A DNA stretch of 64,000 nt from Daphnia carinata (taxonomy: Eukaryota; Arthropoda; Branchiopoda; Diplostraca; Daphniidae), in assembly GCF_022539665.2 (NCBI RefSeq), contig NC_081337.1, forward strand, positions 6,734,679 through 6,798,678, written 5' to 3'. Below are positions 13,068-23,536 of the stretch, piece after piece. The notes under the pieces are model-generated. The model ran no database searches. It was not told where the DNA came from and saw only the letters and a program-made list of their open reading frames with translations. A program made the translations under genes and the position numbers. How positions within the stretch are numbered: position 1 is the stretch's first letter; each line of letters starts with the position of its first letter.

Positions 13068-15367
13068 TTTTTTATCTTATAGTTAGCTATGTTCTCCTAC
13101 AAGCTTCTTAGGCCTTGGGCGACATTCTTCATCTTCTCATCACAACGGAGAAACCGTAGTAAATAGCAACTATGGCATCAGCAGAACGATGCGTTCATTC
13201 ATTCCCGTCTTTTTTCCTTTTCATTCGTTTTTGTTTTTTTTCCTTTCTTTTTTCCTTTTTCCTTGAGCTTTTAAATTTGCTTTTTTTTTTCGAGGGGGAT
13301 TTGGGGTGGACATTTTCATGTGCTAGTTAAGACGGAACAAAGTAGGTCGTTTACAGTCGCACGCGTACTCGAATGAGGGAACGAAACTTTTATCGCACAC
13401 ACGTAACGCACAGCGCCTCGAACGTGTAGTCGGGAGATGGAGCTTCGATAGATGGAGGGAAAAACACTTGGGGACTATACTAGACATTGGCCTAGTGGGT
13501 TCCAGACGGCAGGCCACAACCGACCATGGACTTCTCTTTAAAAACAAAAAAACAAAACAAAAAAAAAAACCCTTCACAACCTACTTTCCAGCCGTGTGCA
13601 GATCGGTTCGGTTGCATTGTACCGTAATGCCAACTGAAAAAAAAAAAAAAAATCGAAATGAACATCCGCCCGCTTACCTTTAGAACGTCCGATCTATACG
13701 GAGAACAAGAGAATAGTTACTTAAAAAAATAAATAAAATTGAATAACTGCGGTTATAAAGTAAAACTCCCTCCTTCTCTTTTGCGATGGTTTGCTAAATG
13801 TTTCTATTGTCGTCGCTTTTGTTTTCTGTTTTTCATTGTTTGTTTTATGTTTAACGAGCGGGGAAAAAAAAAAGTGTTCCCATTTTCTTTGAAACGAATA
13901 CTGATTCAGACGATGTTGATGGCTCTGTTCGGTGGAAAGCGAAAGACAATAATCGTTCGAGTAAGAGGCCCAAGAAAACAGTAGAACTCCCCTCAAAAAG
14001 AAAAAAGAAAGGGCCTTTAGCTTTAGCTTTGTTACGTATTACTCACCTGCATATGTTTAACTCCCTTCACCTTGTCGACAGATGGCTTGATGAGATAACA
14101 AAAACTTGCACGCAAAACTTTGATGCCACCCCTCTCAAAAAAGCATAAGAAAAAGCCAATAGACTTTTGTTTTAATGGAACAGTGACCATGTTTAGTATT
14201 GACCGATTTTCCTCTTAAAAGGTTCTCAGTCTTTTAACTTTCCCAAGTTACTGGGGAAAACAAAAGAAAATCGTTCCTTCCTCTTTAACTAACAAGAGTG
14301 ACTGTTTTATTACATAGCGGGTGGCTACTGAAAATGAACGAGAGAATCTTTTGCCGGAGAAAGAAGAAGAAAGTCTACGATGGGTTTTGTCTTTTCTTTC
14401 TCCCCCAAACATTTTCTTTTTCAGCAAATGGCGAGTTCTTTTCCCTGCTAATCGCTTCCTCGTTACGTAAAATCATCATCGAAGCTAAGAGGTTTGTTTT
14501 CATTAGCTTACATACCTTGGTGAGGGGGGGGGATTCTCTGTTTCCTCTCTCTTCTTGCTTTCTTTCACGCTTTTTCCATTTCATTCCCTTCCAGGAACAG
14601 CAAGCTCAAAGAGGAATGCCCAACACATCCACGTATCCATCGCTGGTTCAACCCAATGACCATTAACTAGATCAGTTAATGATGCTGATGCAATCGAACG
14701 GTGTGTTCCTGTTTTTGTCTTTGCCTTTTTTTCCGAGAATTGCTTTTACTTTGTAAAACTACCCTCCTCTGCCCTGACGACAGTTTTTATTTGTTCTGCT
14801 TTTCTAGGGGAAACTGTTTGCATCTGAAAGGAAATCTTCGAAAGCCATTGATGTCCTATAGCGTTTTCATTATTTCTCCGTACATATACATGTGCGGCGC
14901 TTACTTCATCCATGTAGTTTTAATAGAATCATGTACTCGTCTGTTCAAAGTCCAAATGAAGAAAAGAAATAAATGATGAAGAAAGTCTCATGGTAGACCA
15001 TCACGGGTCACTAGTGACGGATGATATTAGTAAACAGCACGGAGAGCCCGATTTCTATTCAGTTAATTTTTTTTTTTTTCAAACGATGTCCTATTTTGGC
15101 TACCCAAACCGTCCTCCCTGTTTACAGCGTCGTCAACATAAAGAAGGGCGTCATTATAAGCGTTACTTTCTCTGCCCGTTTTCATGTTTTGATTTCCTTC
15201 TCGCCAGTCTCAGTGGGGGTCTCCTGACAACACAACGCATAACGCAAATTTAGAATTTTCTTTTTTCAAATGTCTCAGATGTCTTGGCAAGCTATGCTAG
15301 TAAGCTATACATAAGGAACAACAAAAACTTAAAACGGGTATCGAAGAGGGTCACATAGCCCGATGAT

Positions 15368-15400
15368 TAAGCCTCCCCATAGTGGCCATGGGGAGGCTTA
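15368..15400. other. Perfect 13-bp inverted repeat (hairpin)
   Basis: TAAGCCTCCCCAT at 15368-15380 and ATGGGGAGGCTTA at 15388-15400 are exact reverse complements around a 7-nt loop. The arms are GC-rich for this region. It lies about 170 bp from the SINE tail. The stem is shorter than a usual pre-miRNA. No function is assigned. Confidence 0.85.
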
Positions 15401-15541
15401 CGAACAACCTACAAGCTACGATTACCTCTTCTCCACCTTTCAGTTTGTGAATCGATCTTCAACGTGTAGTGAACGGTACTACCAGATCGATGTGAAACGT
15501 CTGTAAACGTGTAAGTGTAAACGTGTAAATGTATGTGTGTG

Positions 15542-15853
15542 TTTTTTTTAGTGTGGTGCCATTTAGCCCCTTTATAGTAGGCATGGCTCTTCTTTTTTCT
15601 TCTTCTTTCTTGAATTTTTGTAGATGATGTTCGAAGCGATGAAGATGTATAATCTTGCGTAAACCGATGAGATGAAGAATCTTATGTAATCTGATGAGAT
15701 CTTGCGAATCCGATTTGAATCTTGAACGATGACGGAGGGTGGTGGGAGGAGGGTATGGAGGGAGGGAGGGGTTGAAAATTGGCGGTGTCGGGACTTGAAC
15801 CCGGGGTCTACAGAATACAAAGCGAGGGTGATAACCTCTGTGCCAGGACCGCA
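15542..15853 (-). mobile_element. tRNA-derived SINE
   Basis: Read on the minus strand, 15853-15781 is a 73-nt tRNA-like head. It has an A box (TGGCACAGAGG), a B box (GGTTCAAGTCC), an anticodon-like TGT and degraded acceptor pairing (about 5 of 7 pairs). After a pyrimidine-rich linker comes a body with imperfect repeats built on AAGATT and CATCTCATC. It ends near a run of eight A (T on the plus strand, 15542-15549). This order of Pol III head, unrelated body and A tail is that of a SINE. I could not find a clear target-site duplication, so the 3' limit is approximate. A lone degraded tRNA pseudogene is the main alternative. Confidence 0.6.
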
Positions 15854-15869
15854 CATTCAAACCAAATTT

Positions 15870-18800
15870 GCTTTGCGTGCCATCCATTCATATAGGCAGC
15901 TTATGTACAGTATACATACGTAAGTGAATTATGGCGCTACGGTATAGGCTGCGACTGCAATGCTGAATTTATGAGTTCGGATCTTTGTTATTATGTTATT
16001 TAAATATTTTTCTTTGCGTTTAGAAACGCAATATATATATTTATAGATATATTAATTTTTTTTTCCCTTCCCGCTATTGTTTTGTCGCCCTTCACCTACG
16101 AATTGGCAGCATATCAATGCGAAGTGTTCCCCTTGGCGAGTCAAGCATTGGTCATTCATCAAGAACAACAAGGTTATATAACATTGTTTGCGTATGCCGC
16201 TATTCGTTATGCTTTTTTGGCCTATTTTGGAGCGAATATGCATAGACAATAATGCCCTTGTTGATATGCCCTAAACTGCCACTGTGGCGGAACCGTAACA
16301 TATTGTATAACAAGCCTTACATTGAACTGAAGGAGAAACAATGGTGGGAATTTGTCTTATGTTTTCTAGTCCTAGTTTATTTGATCATTTCTATTTTCTC
16401 TTGTTTGTTTTGTTTGTTTTTTTCTTTTTGAGTTTTCCTTTCCCTTTTTCACTCCAGTAAAGACCAATAACTGTGGGAATTTTTTCTTGATCATTTCTTT
16501 TCGCAAATTGGTCCATTATTTATTCCACGACGCCCACAATTGATAACACTGTAGATACCCCGAATGTGCTGCTTTAATGCGATTGCATATACCGGTACGC
16601 AAAGTAACCTCTGATTTTGACGAGTTGCCAGAAAGAAAGTGGCTGATTTGCAAAGAAAATTCCCCCCAAAAAACCATAAATATTCTTAGATATACACGAA
16701 AACAAAACCAAATACAGCTCTACAGTCTTGTCTTCACGGATTTTTGTTTTCTTCGATAGCGATTGTTCTGTGCAGTTAGAATGTTTTTGTCACTCTCTTG
16801 TCATTCTTTGCCTTTTCTGGGCCATTTCTTGTATTGTGCCACTCCACAGGGGTGTCGCAAAAGCCGTGCACTCGTTCAGTATTTATGGGTGCGTCGTGAC
16901 CGAGGTGGGTCGTGATGGTGTTGGCGGTCGTGATGATTGCCGCCAACGAAATGCAGTTTCTACGGTACGCTCGTACGAAGGGGCCAGAATACGACGCCAA
17001 AAACGTTATCGGCTCGTAACGCGCTGCCAATTTCAATAAGAACATGCACAAATGACGCCTTTCTCTGATCTCTCTTCTCTCTTCCGTGGCGTGATGGATC
17101 ACTTTCACTATATAGACACACTCTCTTCGACCTCGACGGTTGCCTGTTTGTTTGTTTATTTTGAATTATTATTATTAGCTTATTATTTTTTTTTACTTTC
17201 GTTTGGCTGATTCTACTGTCCTCAGATTTGACTGATGGCGAAAACATATTTGCATTATTCGTTATGTTAACGGTGACGTAGTGACGAACCGGTCTCTTTG
17301 GTGGTTCACGACACGGTTTTGAATGGGTCTTCGTTTCTAAGCTTCAGCAGTCCGCCGTATGAAGTTGTTTCTTTATTTTTTTTGCTACATCTTTGCAGTC
17401 CTACCCATTCAATTCTTCGAAACGGACGCCATTTGGCGGGTTCTCCACGGGAGCCGAGTCGTCATCGCCGTGTTTGGACATGTTCGGTGTCATTTCTCCG
17501 AGAAATTCAAAGATAGCGACAAAACATTCGCCTGCAGACAAATGACATCCTCGTTCAAACTGTTGTACATGTCGAATAGCTCACACTTTTGTACGTCTGA
17601 ATCCGAATTGCATCGTCCAGGATCCACTAGCTCCTGTGACGCGCATCGAACGGGAGGGCTAATTGTTAGACGCCGGATGCCGGACGATCGTTGAGGCCTT
17701 TCTTCTTCACACAAGGATATGGCAAATGAAATGTGTGCTGAGACATTTGTGATGTTTTCATTTTTACTCGTTACGGTCACCGCAAGTTAGTTTATTATTG
17801 TAAGAACACAGCCTTGGTAAGCGCATCCTTTTTCGACAACATCATTTTGGTGTATTCACCGTTTCATAAGATGTCGCCATCGTTCCAGCCTGCTTCGTAT
17901 TACTTGGCTGTGGCCATCATACTGCACTTGTGGGTTGTGACACACGCCCACGCGGATGAACCATCGGAGCTGGACGAAAGGGGATACCAAGGCAAACCAC
18001 CAGGATAACATGTGTTGGCTAGCTGGCCAAGTTTTATTTGATGTCTCTACCTTTCAACCTTGTCATTGACGTGGTTCTATTGCGAAAAAAAAAAAAAGCC
18101 GTGTCTTAATTAACGCCTTCGTTCTACGAACAGCGTAGGGTGGAGCCGTTGCCTATTTACCCGTTGGCAATTGCCAGACGAATTCATCGTAAATGTGCGA
18201 AGAGACTTGGATTACTCTGTTTGATGTGACCGTGAATCAGACGGGTCGAAGGCCGTTTGTGGCGTTCCAACACTTGAATAGGCCCCACCCGAATACCAAG
18301 CTTATGCACTGATTTCAAGCGCTTCCTATGCGCTCGATTGTGGATTGTTCAAGAGCAAACATACAAGTATAAAAAAATTAAAATACGAACATGGAAACAA
18401 TGCAATCGTTGCCCTTATCAAAAGAACCCTGGGATCTCTATCAGTACGAATTTATTTGCTTTTTTAAAAAATTGCTTTTTGCGATTTCCGCCAAGCTGCG
18501 CAATTACTTGTACGCATAATAAGCGAAGGGACAACCGGTTTGCTTCGTTTTTTTTTTTTTTTTACATTCAAAACAAATAACTTAACAATATGACACCTGC
18601 ATCTAATCAGCGTTACCTCCGCACAACAAAAAGTTGCAATCTGTTCGAATAAAACGGAAAAAAACCGGAGTTTAGAACCAATGAAATGCTTACTGATGAA
18701 TAAGGACTCAGCACCGTAAAAGCATTTTGAGTAATTGGGTTAGCGTTGCAAAACCATAAATTGCTTTGATTTTATTTTTTCAAATGCCGATGTGAATGTA

Positions 18801-19580
18801 GCCGACTCATTTAGCATATGGTTTCATTGATATTGAGGGCAAACGATAAACAATAAACAAAGTCCGTGAAAACTATTCACGTGCAACGCAATCGACATTT
18901 TACCCGAGGGAGAAATCCCGAACGAACGCACGAAAAGTTTTTTTTTTTTTTTTTCGTCTAATTCGAGCCAGCTGACTGCCCGTTAAGTGCCATAAGCCGA
19001 GGATTAGAGAAAGAGAGAGAAAAAACAAAAGCCGTGATTCTCCTTGAAAGAGAAAGAGGGATAGGCTACAGTGTAATAGAGAAGGAGAAACACGACAAAA
19101 AGCCAACGTGCAGCAAGTACCATAGAAAACAAAAGAGAGAGAATGGAGAAAGGAGAACTCGAATCACGGAAAACAAAAAAAAATTATCACTTGTTAACTC
19201 TCTCGAATCTCAACTCTCAACCTGTGATTCAAAAGGAAGGAAAAGAAATATAGGAGACCACAGGTCCATACTTTGTCCGTAAAAAGCAGCTCTCCACCCA
19301 AAGGATCGTGTTTGCCAGTCGACTAGTCAGCACCGTGACCACGACGAGAGATCGATTTTTGCGACTTGTTTTCACCGTCGAAAGTGTTCGACATTTCTTT
19401 CTCTTTCACTCACCTTTTCGACCGTCTATCCGTACAAATCGAGCAATCTCGTAAAACTTGTTTGTCATTAAAAGCGTTTCCTTTTCGTTGCGTTTGGTCT
19501 CACTGTCGTTTCAGCCTAGAAAGGAATTCAAAGTGAACATGAAAACACATTCGATTTTTCTTTTTGGACGCCAAAATTTT
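15870..19580. other. Non-coding stretch
   Basis: No supportable multi-exon gene. It contains a short possible secreted-peptide frame at 17871-18008, listed separately, and overlapping open frames on both strands at 17359-17780 that I could not assign. The rest is A/T-rich with homopolymers. Confidence 0.5.
17871..18008 (+). CDS. Possible short secreted peptide (signal peptide plus 17 residues)
   Basis: A 45-codon frame begins with a convincing signal peptide: polar start, a hydrophobic core containing YLAVAIILHLWVV, then a small-residue cleavage region ending AHA. About 17 polar residues and a stop follow. The core shares YLAVA with the signal peptide of the metalloprotease whose coding exon 1 starts at 23537, so it might be a relative or relic of an alternative first exon. 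However, no GT donor lies in the frame before the stop. I recognise no family. It may be a chance frame. Confidence 0.2.
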   Translation: MSPSFQPASYYLAVAIILHLWVVTHAHADEPSELDERGYQGKPPG

Positions 19581-19586
19581 GAATGT

Positions 19587-19649
<63 letters not shown>
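19587..19649. repeat. (GA)n microsatellite
   Basis: About 31 GA dinucleotides with one interruption near 19595. It is the complement type of the CT repeat at 3084. Confidence 0.97.
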
Positions 19650-19652
<3 letters not shown>

Positions 19653-20419
19653 GAAATTCGGCTGCATCAATTTAACATGCTGGACAGTCGTCCGAGCAGC
19701 ACCACTGTTTTGCATTCAAGGCCAGCCCTGTGCTCCGTTCGGGAGTTACCGTGAATTATTAAGACTTTTGTCTCTTTTTTCTCTCTCGTTTTCTTTCTCT
19801 TCGTTCCATTCGATGAACATTGTCTATAACGACGTACTCGGCCCAACTCTCCCCTTCTTTTCACATCTGACCTTCTGCCCTCTTACCCGTAAGCCTCTAT
19901 AGGCTGAGTCCAAGTCGAAATGAACTGGAAGAAGCCCAGGAAGAGGAGGACACCAAAAGAGGCAACAACTATAGGGCGATGCAATCAGGGAGGGCAGCGG
20001 AGAAGTCGATGGCGGTCGGCTGGTGAGTAACCTGCACGGACCAGGTAACATACAGGGACTAGGGCAAATGGTGGTACACACGGATAGCTCGCGTGAGCCT
20101 TGAACTACGACAAAAGCAACAAATATCATCCCCTTTGCCCTGTGTCGAAAAAGAGAAAGAAAAATAGCCAGATCGGGGGATAGCTAGACAGATATGCTAC
20201 ATAGATATGGTACATAGAAAAAAAGGAAAAAGAGAGAGAATTTTATTTCGTTTTATTATTTTTTCGTAGAAAGAAATTCAAGGACCCAAAAGAACTAGCG
20301 ACAGCGCCAACACTGAGGGCCCCACCAGAAGCTGCGGCAGCTAAGGCAAACAGCAGCGCCGCGCTCCGGCTCTCTCTTTCCCTCCTACCTTTTCCTCCTC
20401 CTACGTTCTTCTGAAGTCT

Positions 20420-20450
<31 letters not shown>

Positions 20451-20522
20451 GCTCCCTCCCCCCATCTCTTCGCCTGCCCACTCCCCTCCCTTTCCCCATT
20501 CCTTTTCTGCCTTTAAGACTTC

Positions 20523-20581
20523 CACCTGTTGCGGCTAGTCGAAGCTCAGAGAGGCTCTGGCCGTGGCCGCGTCAACAGGTG
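20523..20581. promoter_or_regulatory. Inverted pair of CAACAGGTG E-boxes
   Basis: CACCTGTTG at 20523-20531 and CAACAGGTG at 20573-20581 are exact reverse complements 41 nt apart. CGGC/GCCG next to each arm lets a longer imperfect stem form. CAACAGGTG matches the known consensus of Snail/Scratch-type zinc fingers. Binding here is inference. Confidence 0.35.
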
Positions 20582-23472
20582 CTCCCTCAGACTTTTTTTT
20601 TTCCCTAATACCGTCCGACCAACCTCCTTGTCTTCGTACTACTTTTGCTGACTAAAAAAAAAAGAAAAGAACCTCACCGCATCGCGCTGTTGCAGTTGTT
20701 GTTATTGTTGTTTGTTGTTGCTTCCTTTTTTGAGCGCGCGCGCTCTCTCACTTTTGATTCCACCAGCGCAACGAGTGACCGGATTTTTTGTTATTCGTCG
20801 TTTGTTTCGTCAAAGAACTCGAAAAACAAGCAAAGGAAGAGTTAAAAAAAAAAAATTGAATCAAAAAGAAGAAAGTGCCGACCATTTGCATCCGAGTGAC
20901 TCGAACGCTGCCATTTTCCAATAGTTATTGTTTGTTTGCATTTGACGGGAGCTCATTTCCATTCAGAAAATGAACATTATTCGGCAGTGTTTTCTTATCG
21001 ACATAGCGGCAACATCGATCCTCGTTGAATCTCTATAAAAATTTCGTTCGTTGTCGTTTGCTTTTCGATTCACTCCGCCGAAACGGCCCCCCCCCCCCCC
21101 CAGTTTTCACACACAAGTGCGACCTTTTTTTTTTTGTTTTGTAGACCTCTGTGTTCTTCTGAAGTTTCTGCAGCTATCAACACGATCGTCGCTACTTGAA
21201 CCTGCGCCGATCTCGATCGCCAAGAGTTACGACAAGACCCAAGCGACTTTCTCCCACTCAGTTTGGCTTCTCGTTTTGTGCAATTGGGCTTGGAATTAAT
21301 TTGTTCAAAGCCGCGAGGAGCCACAGCTGAAACGTCACCACTACCCGGCATTTCCAGGTAACAGTCGATAATAATTACATGTCCCATCTTGAAATGTTTC
21401 GTCACACAACTCAGTTTGACGTCCACATTAGTGTGAACGAAGAGCCTTTTGTTTACGTTTCCACTTGAATTGGCGAGCTCTTTTCGCGTGTATGTATTAC
21501 ATTAGAACACTTTCTGAATGGCCATCAGACAAATGAAAATGAGGCCACGTAATGATAAGTTTGAAAGAGATGAAAACACACAATATCTGTGAAGCCCGCG
21601 GCTGGAATCTTTTCTCGGCCGTCCGCTTTGATGTGGCGATCTTTAAAAAAAAAAATCACAAACGAAATAAATAACCAACGTAATAATCGAGTGATTTACA
21701 ACTGATGGACGTGATGTTCCCACCCAAAAAGAATACGCTTCGGTCGATATGACCGGAATAAGACGATGTCCCACGGAGAGAAAAAGAGAAATAAAAAAGG
21801 GAGAGAGAAAATCGCTGAGACCGGAGGCTCTTCAGACTTCAGAAAAAAAAAAAAAGGAAAAGAAAAATGACCCGAGTAGCCCCTTTTCTTATTCACTGCT
21901 GGCACCGCTGATGCTGTATATTTAATCGAGGACGTGAAACCTTTTTCAGTAGACAATTTTGCAGCAATACAAAACCGTCTGTGTCTCCTGCCAGTCAGGA
22001 CTTTCCCGCACGATTCGAACGTTTGAATTTAATGCTGAATGCACGTTTCATACATTTCCATGTCGCTAATGTGTAGACCGTTTACATGTCGTACACGCAT
22101 GTGCTTACACGGCGTTGTTGGTCACCAACGCCTTGTTTTATTTGTTCTTCGATCCCATCCACTTTGCGCTCGGACCTCTACATTTTCCTTTCTCCTTTTG
22201 CTGAAATCCGCCCCTTTCAATCCTCAAGCTGGGAGCATCTGCTGATTGATGGGCAAGCTGCAATGTCTCGGAGCGTTAGTTTTCTCTTAGAGTCGAAAAA
22301 TAGGAGGGAGAACTAAATAGAATTTTGTGTTTTCGATTACCTACTTTTTGCTTGGTCAATTTCGGAATAATTGCGAACCTCCCCATGCTAAGATACCGTG
22401 ACGCCATTGCTACTTGATTAAAAATGGGACTGAATAAAGAAAACGTCTTCTGCTCAAATTGAAAGCACGGCCGTTTTGATACGAAGGCAAACGAGAAAAA
22501 GCGTTGCCACTAAATCACACAAATCATGTGACAGCGGGTCGAATCCTCACAGGCCCTTGGGCAGCTGCGGAAAATAAAAAATGAATTCGAATGAAGCGCA
22601 ACGATGGAAGAACAATTTACCGCGGGGGTGGCCTCCGGGAGGTACGTCCGCAGCATCCGGCAACTGCCTCTGCGAACACGTTGTTACAAGCAAACCAATT
22701 TACTATAATCGACCGTTCAGATGAATGTTGAAGAGATTCCTTAGAGAGAAAGCCCGACGATGCCAACACGAAAATGAAGATGATGAAGAAGGTGAAGAAG
22801 AGATAAGTAAAAAAAAAAAAAAGCCAAGTAAACGAAGCGAAAAAATGGACAGATGATGATCGTCTTTCATCTTGGCTTTCTCCTCAAGTGAAAATCCCTA
22901 GTTTTTTTAATTTCTTATTTCTCCTGTCTCTTTTTTTTTTCCTTCTCCGTTCTTTCCCATCTTCCTCCTTATGGACGCGTAAGACGAAGGGAAGGCGGGA
23001 ATTGTTTCAAACGCTGCGAAAGACGCGATCCATTTGAGTTCCTCCCATTCGGCTTTAGTAAATAGGACAGCCCCACGGCCGTGAGTAACTTTAAACAGAT
23101 ACACACGCATGTGTGGTCAAACTCCGAACGAAAGAAGTACACACGCAAAACACATAAAAAATAGTCGTTGAAGCAGAGAATCTCTCTCTCCCCAAGAGTT
23201 TTGTTTCGGGAAAAAAAATTCGCACGAGTTTCTAAAATTATAAACAAGAAAGTGAAAGCCAATGATTACTTTGTTCAAATGGCTACCTTTAAGCCAACCC
23301 CCATTGTTTCGCGTGTAATAATAACACAAAAAATAATAATTGATGAATTTCCGATTTCTTTAAATTTTTGAGTTGTTTCTTTATTCGTTACTTTATTATA
23401 ATTTTTTTTTTTTTTTAATTTTCTAGCATTTCTCCGCCCGCCTTTTGTTTTTTTCGAGGACAACCCAAGAGC

Positions 23473-23498
23473 ATTGTTTTCTACTTTTCCTATTGCAG
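23473..23498 (+). promoter_or_regulatory. 3' splice site upstream of the start codon
   Basis: A pyrimidine tract (TTTTCTACTTTTCCTATTGCAG) ends at 23498, 38 nt before the start codon. This implies that the start-codon exon is internal and that a non-coding 5' exon lies upstream. Confidence 0.5.
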
Positions 23499-23536
23499 CT
23501 GCCATATTTAACCCACTCCAACATCCTGTTTGAATC

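Larger units (their letters stand above)
1..15360. other. Non-coding stretch, no supportable gene
   Basis: I find no chain of exons that can be joined in phase here. Open frames are short and dominated by poly-Phe, poly-Lys or poly-Ser from homopolymer and CT/GA tracts. A or T runs of 9-20 nt occur every few hundred bases on both strands. Some isolated good splice donors exist (for example after 2105, 5664 and 6436) without convincing partners. It could be an intergenic or upstream regulatory region, or a very long intron; the sequence does not decide. Confidence 0.6.
19650..23498. other. Region upstream of the metalloprotease, probably regulatory or 5' UTR intron
   Basis: No coding gene is supportable. 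A GC-richer island at about 20270-20600 contains a CT tract, an open Ala/Pro-rich stretch behind a possible acceptor, and two inverted CAACAGGTG boxes. A C15 run is at about 21087. Because the exon carrying the metalloprotease start codon is preceded by a strong 3' splice site at 23498, one or more non-coding first exons probably lie here or further upstream. I cannot place them. Confidence 0.5.

Noticed and set aside
17359-17780. Overlapping frames of 111 (+) and 96 (-) codons
   Set aside because: Antisense to one another. One has a hydrophobic start and the other a DVICLQ string, but neither shows a full domain.
22604-22641. Short frame MEEQFTAGVASG ending at a GTACGT donor
   Set aside because: Too short, with no partner exon in phase nearby; such ATG-to-donor pairs are expected by chance in 20 kb.
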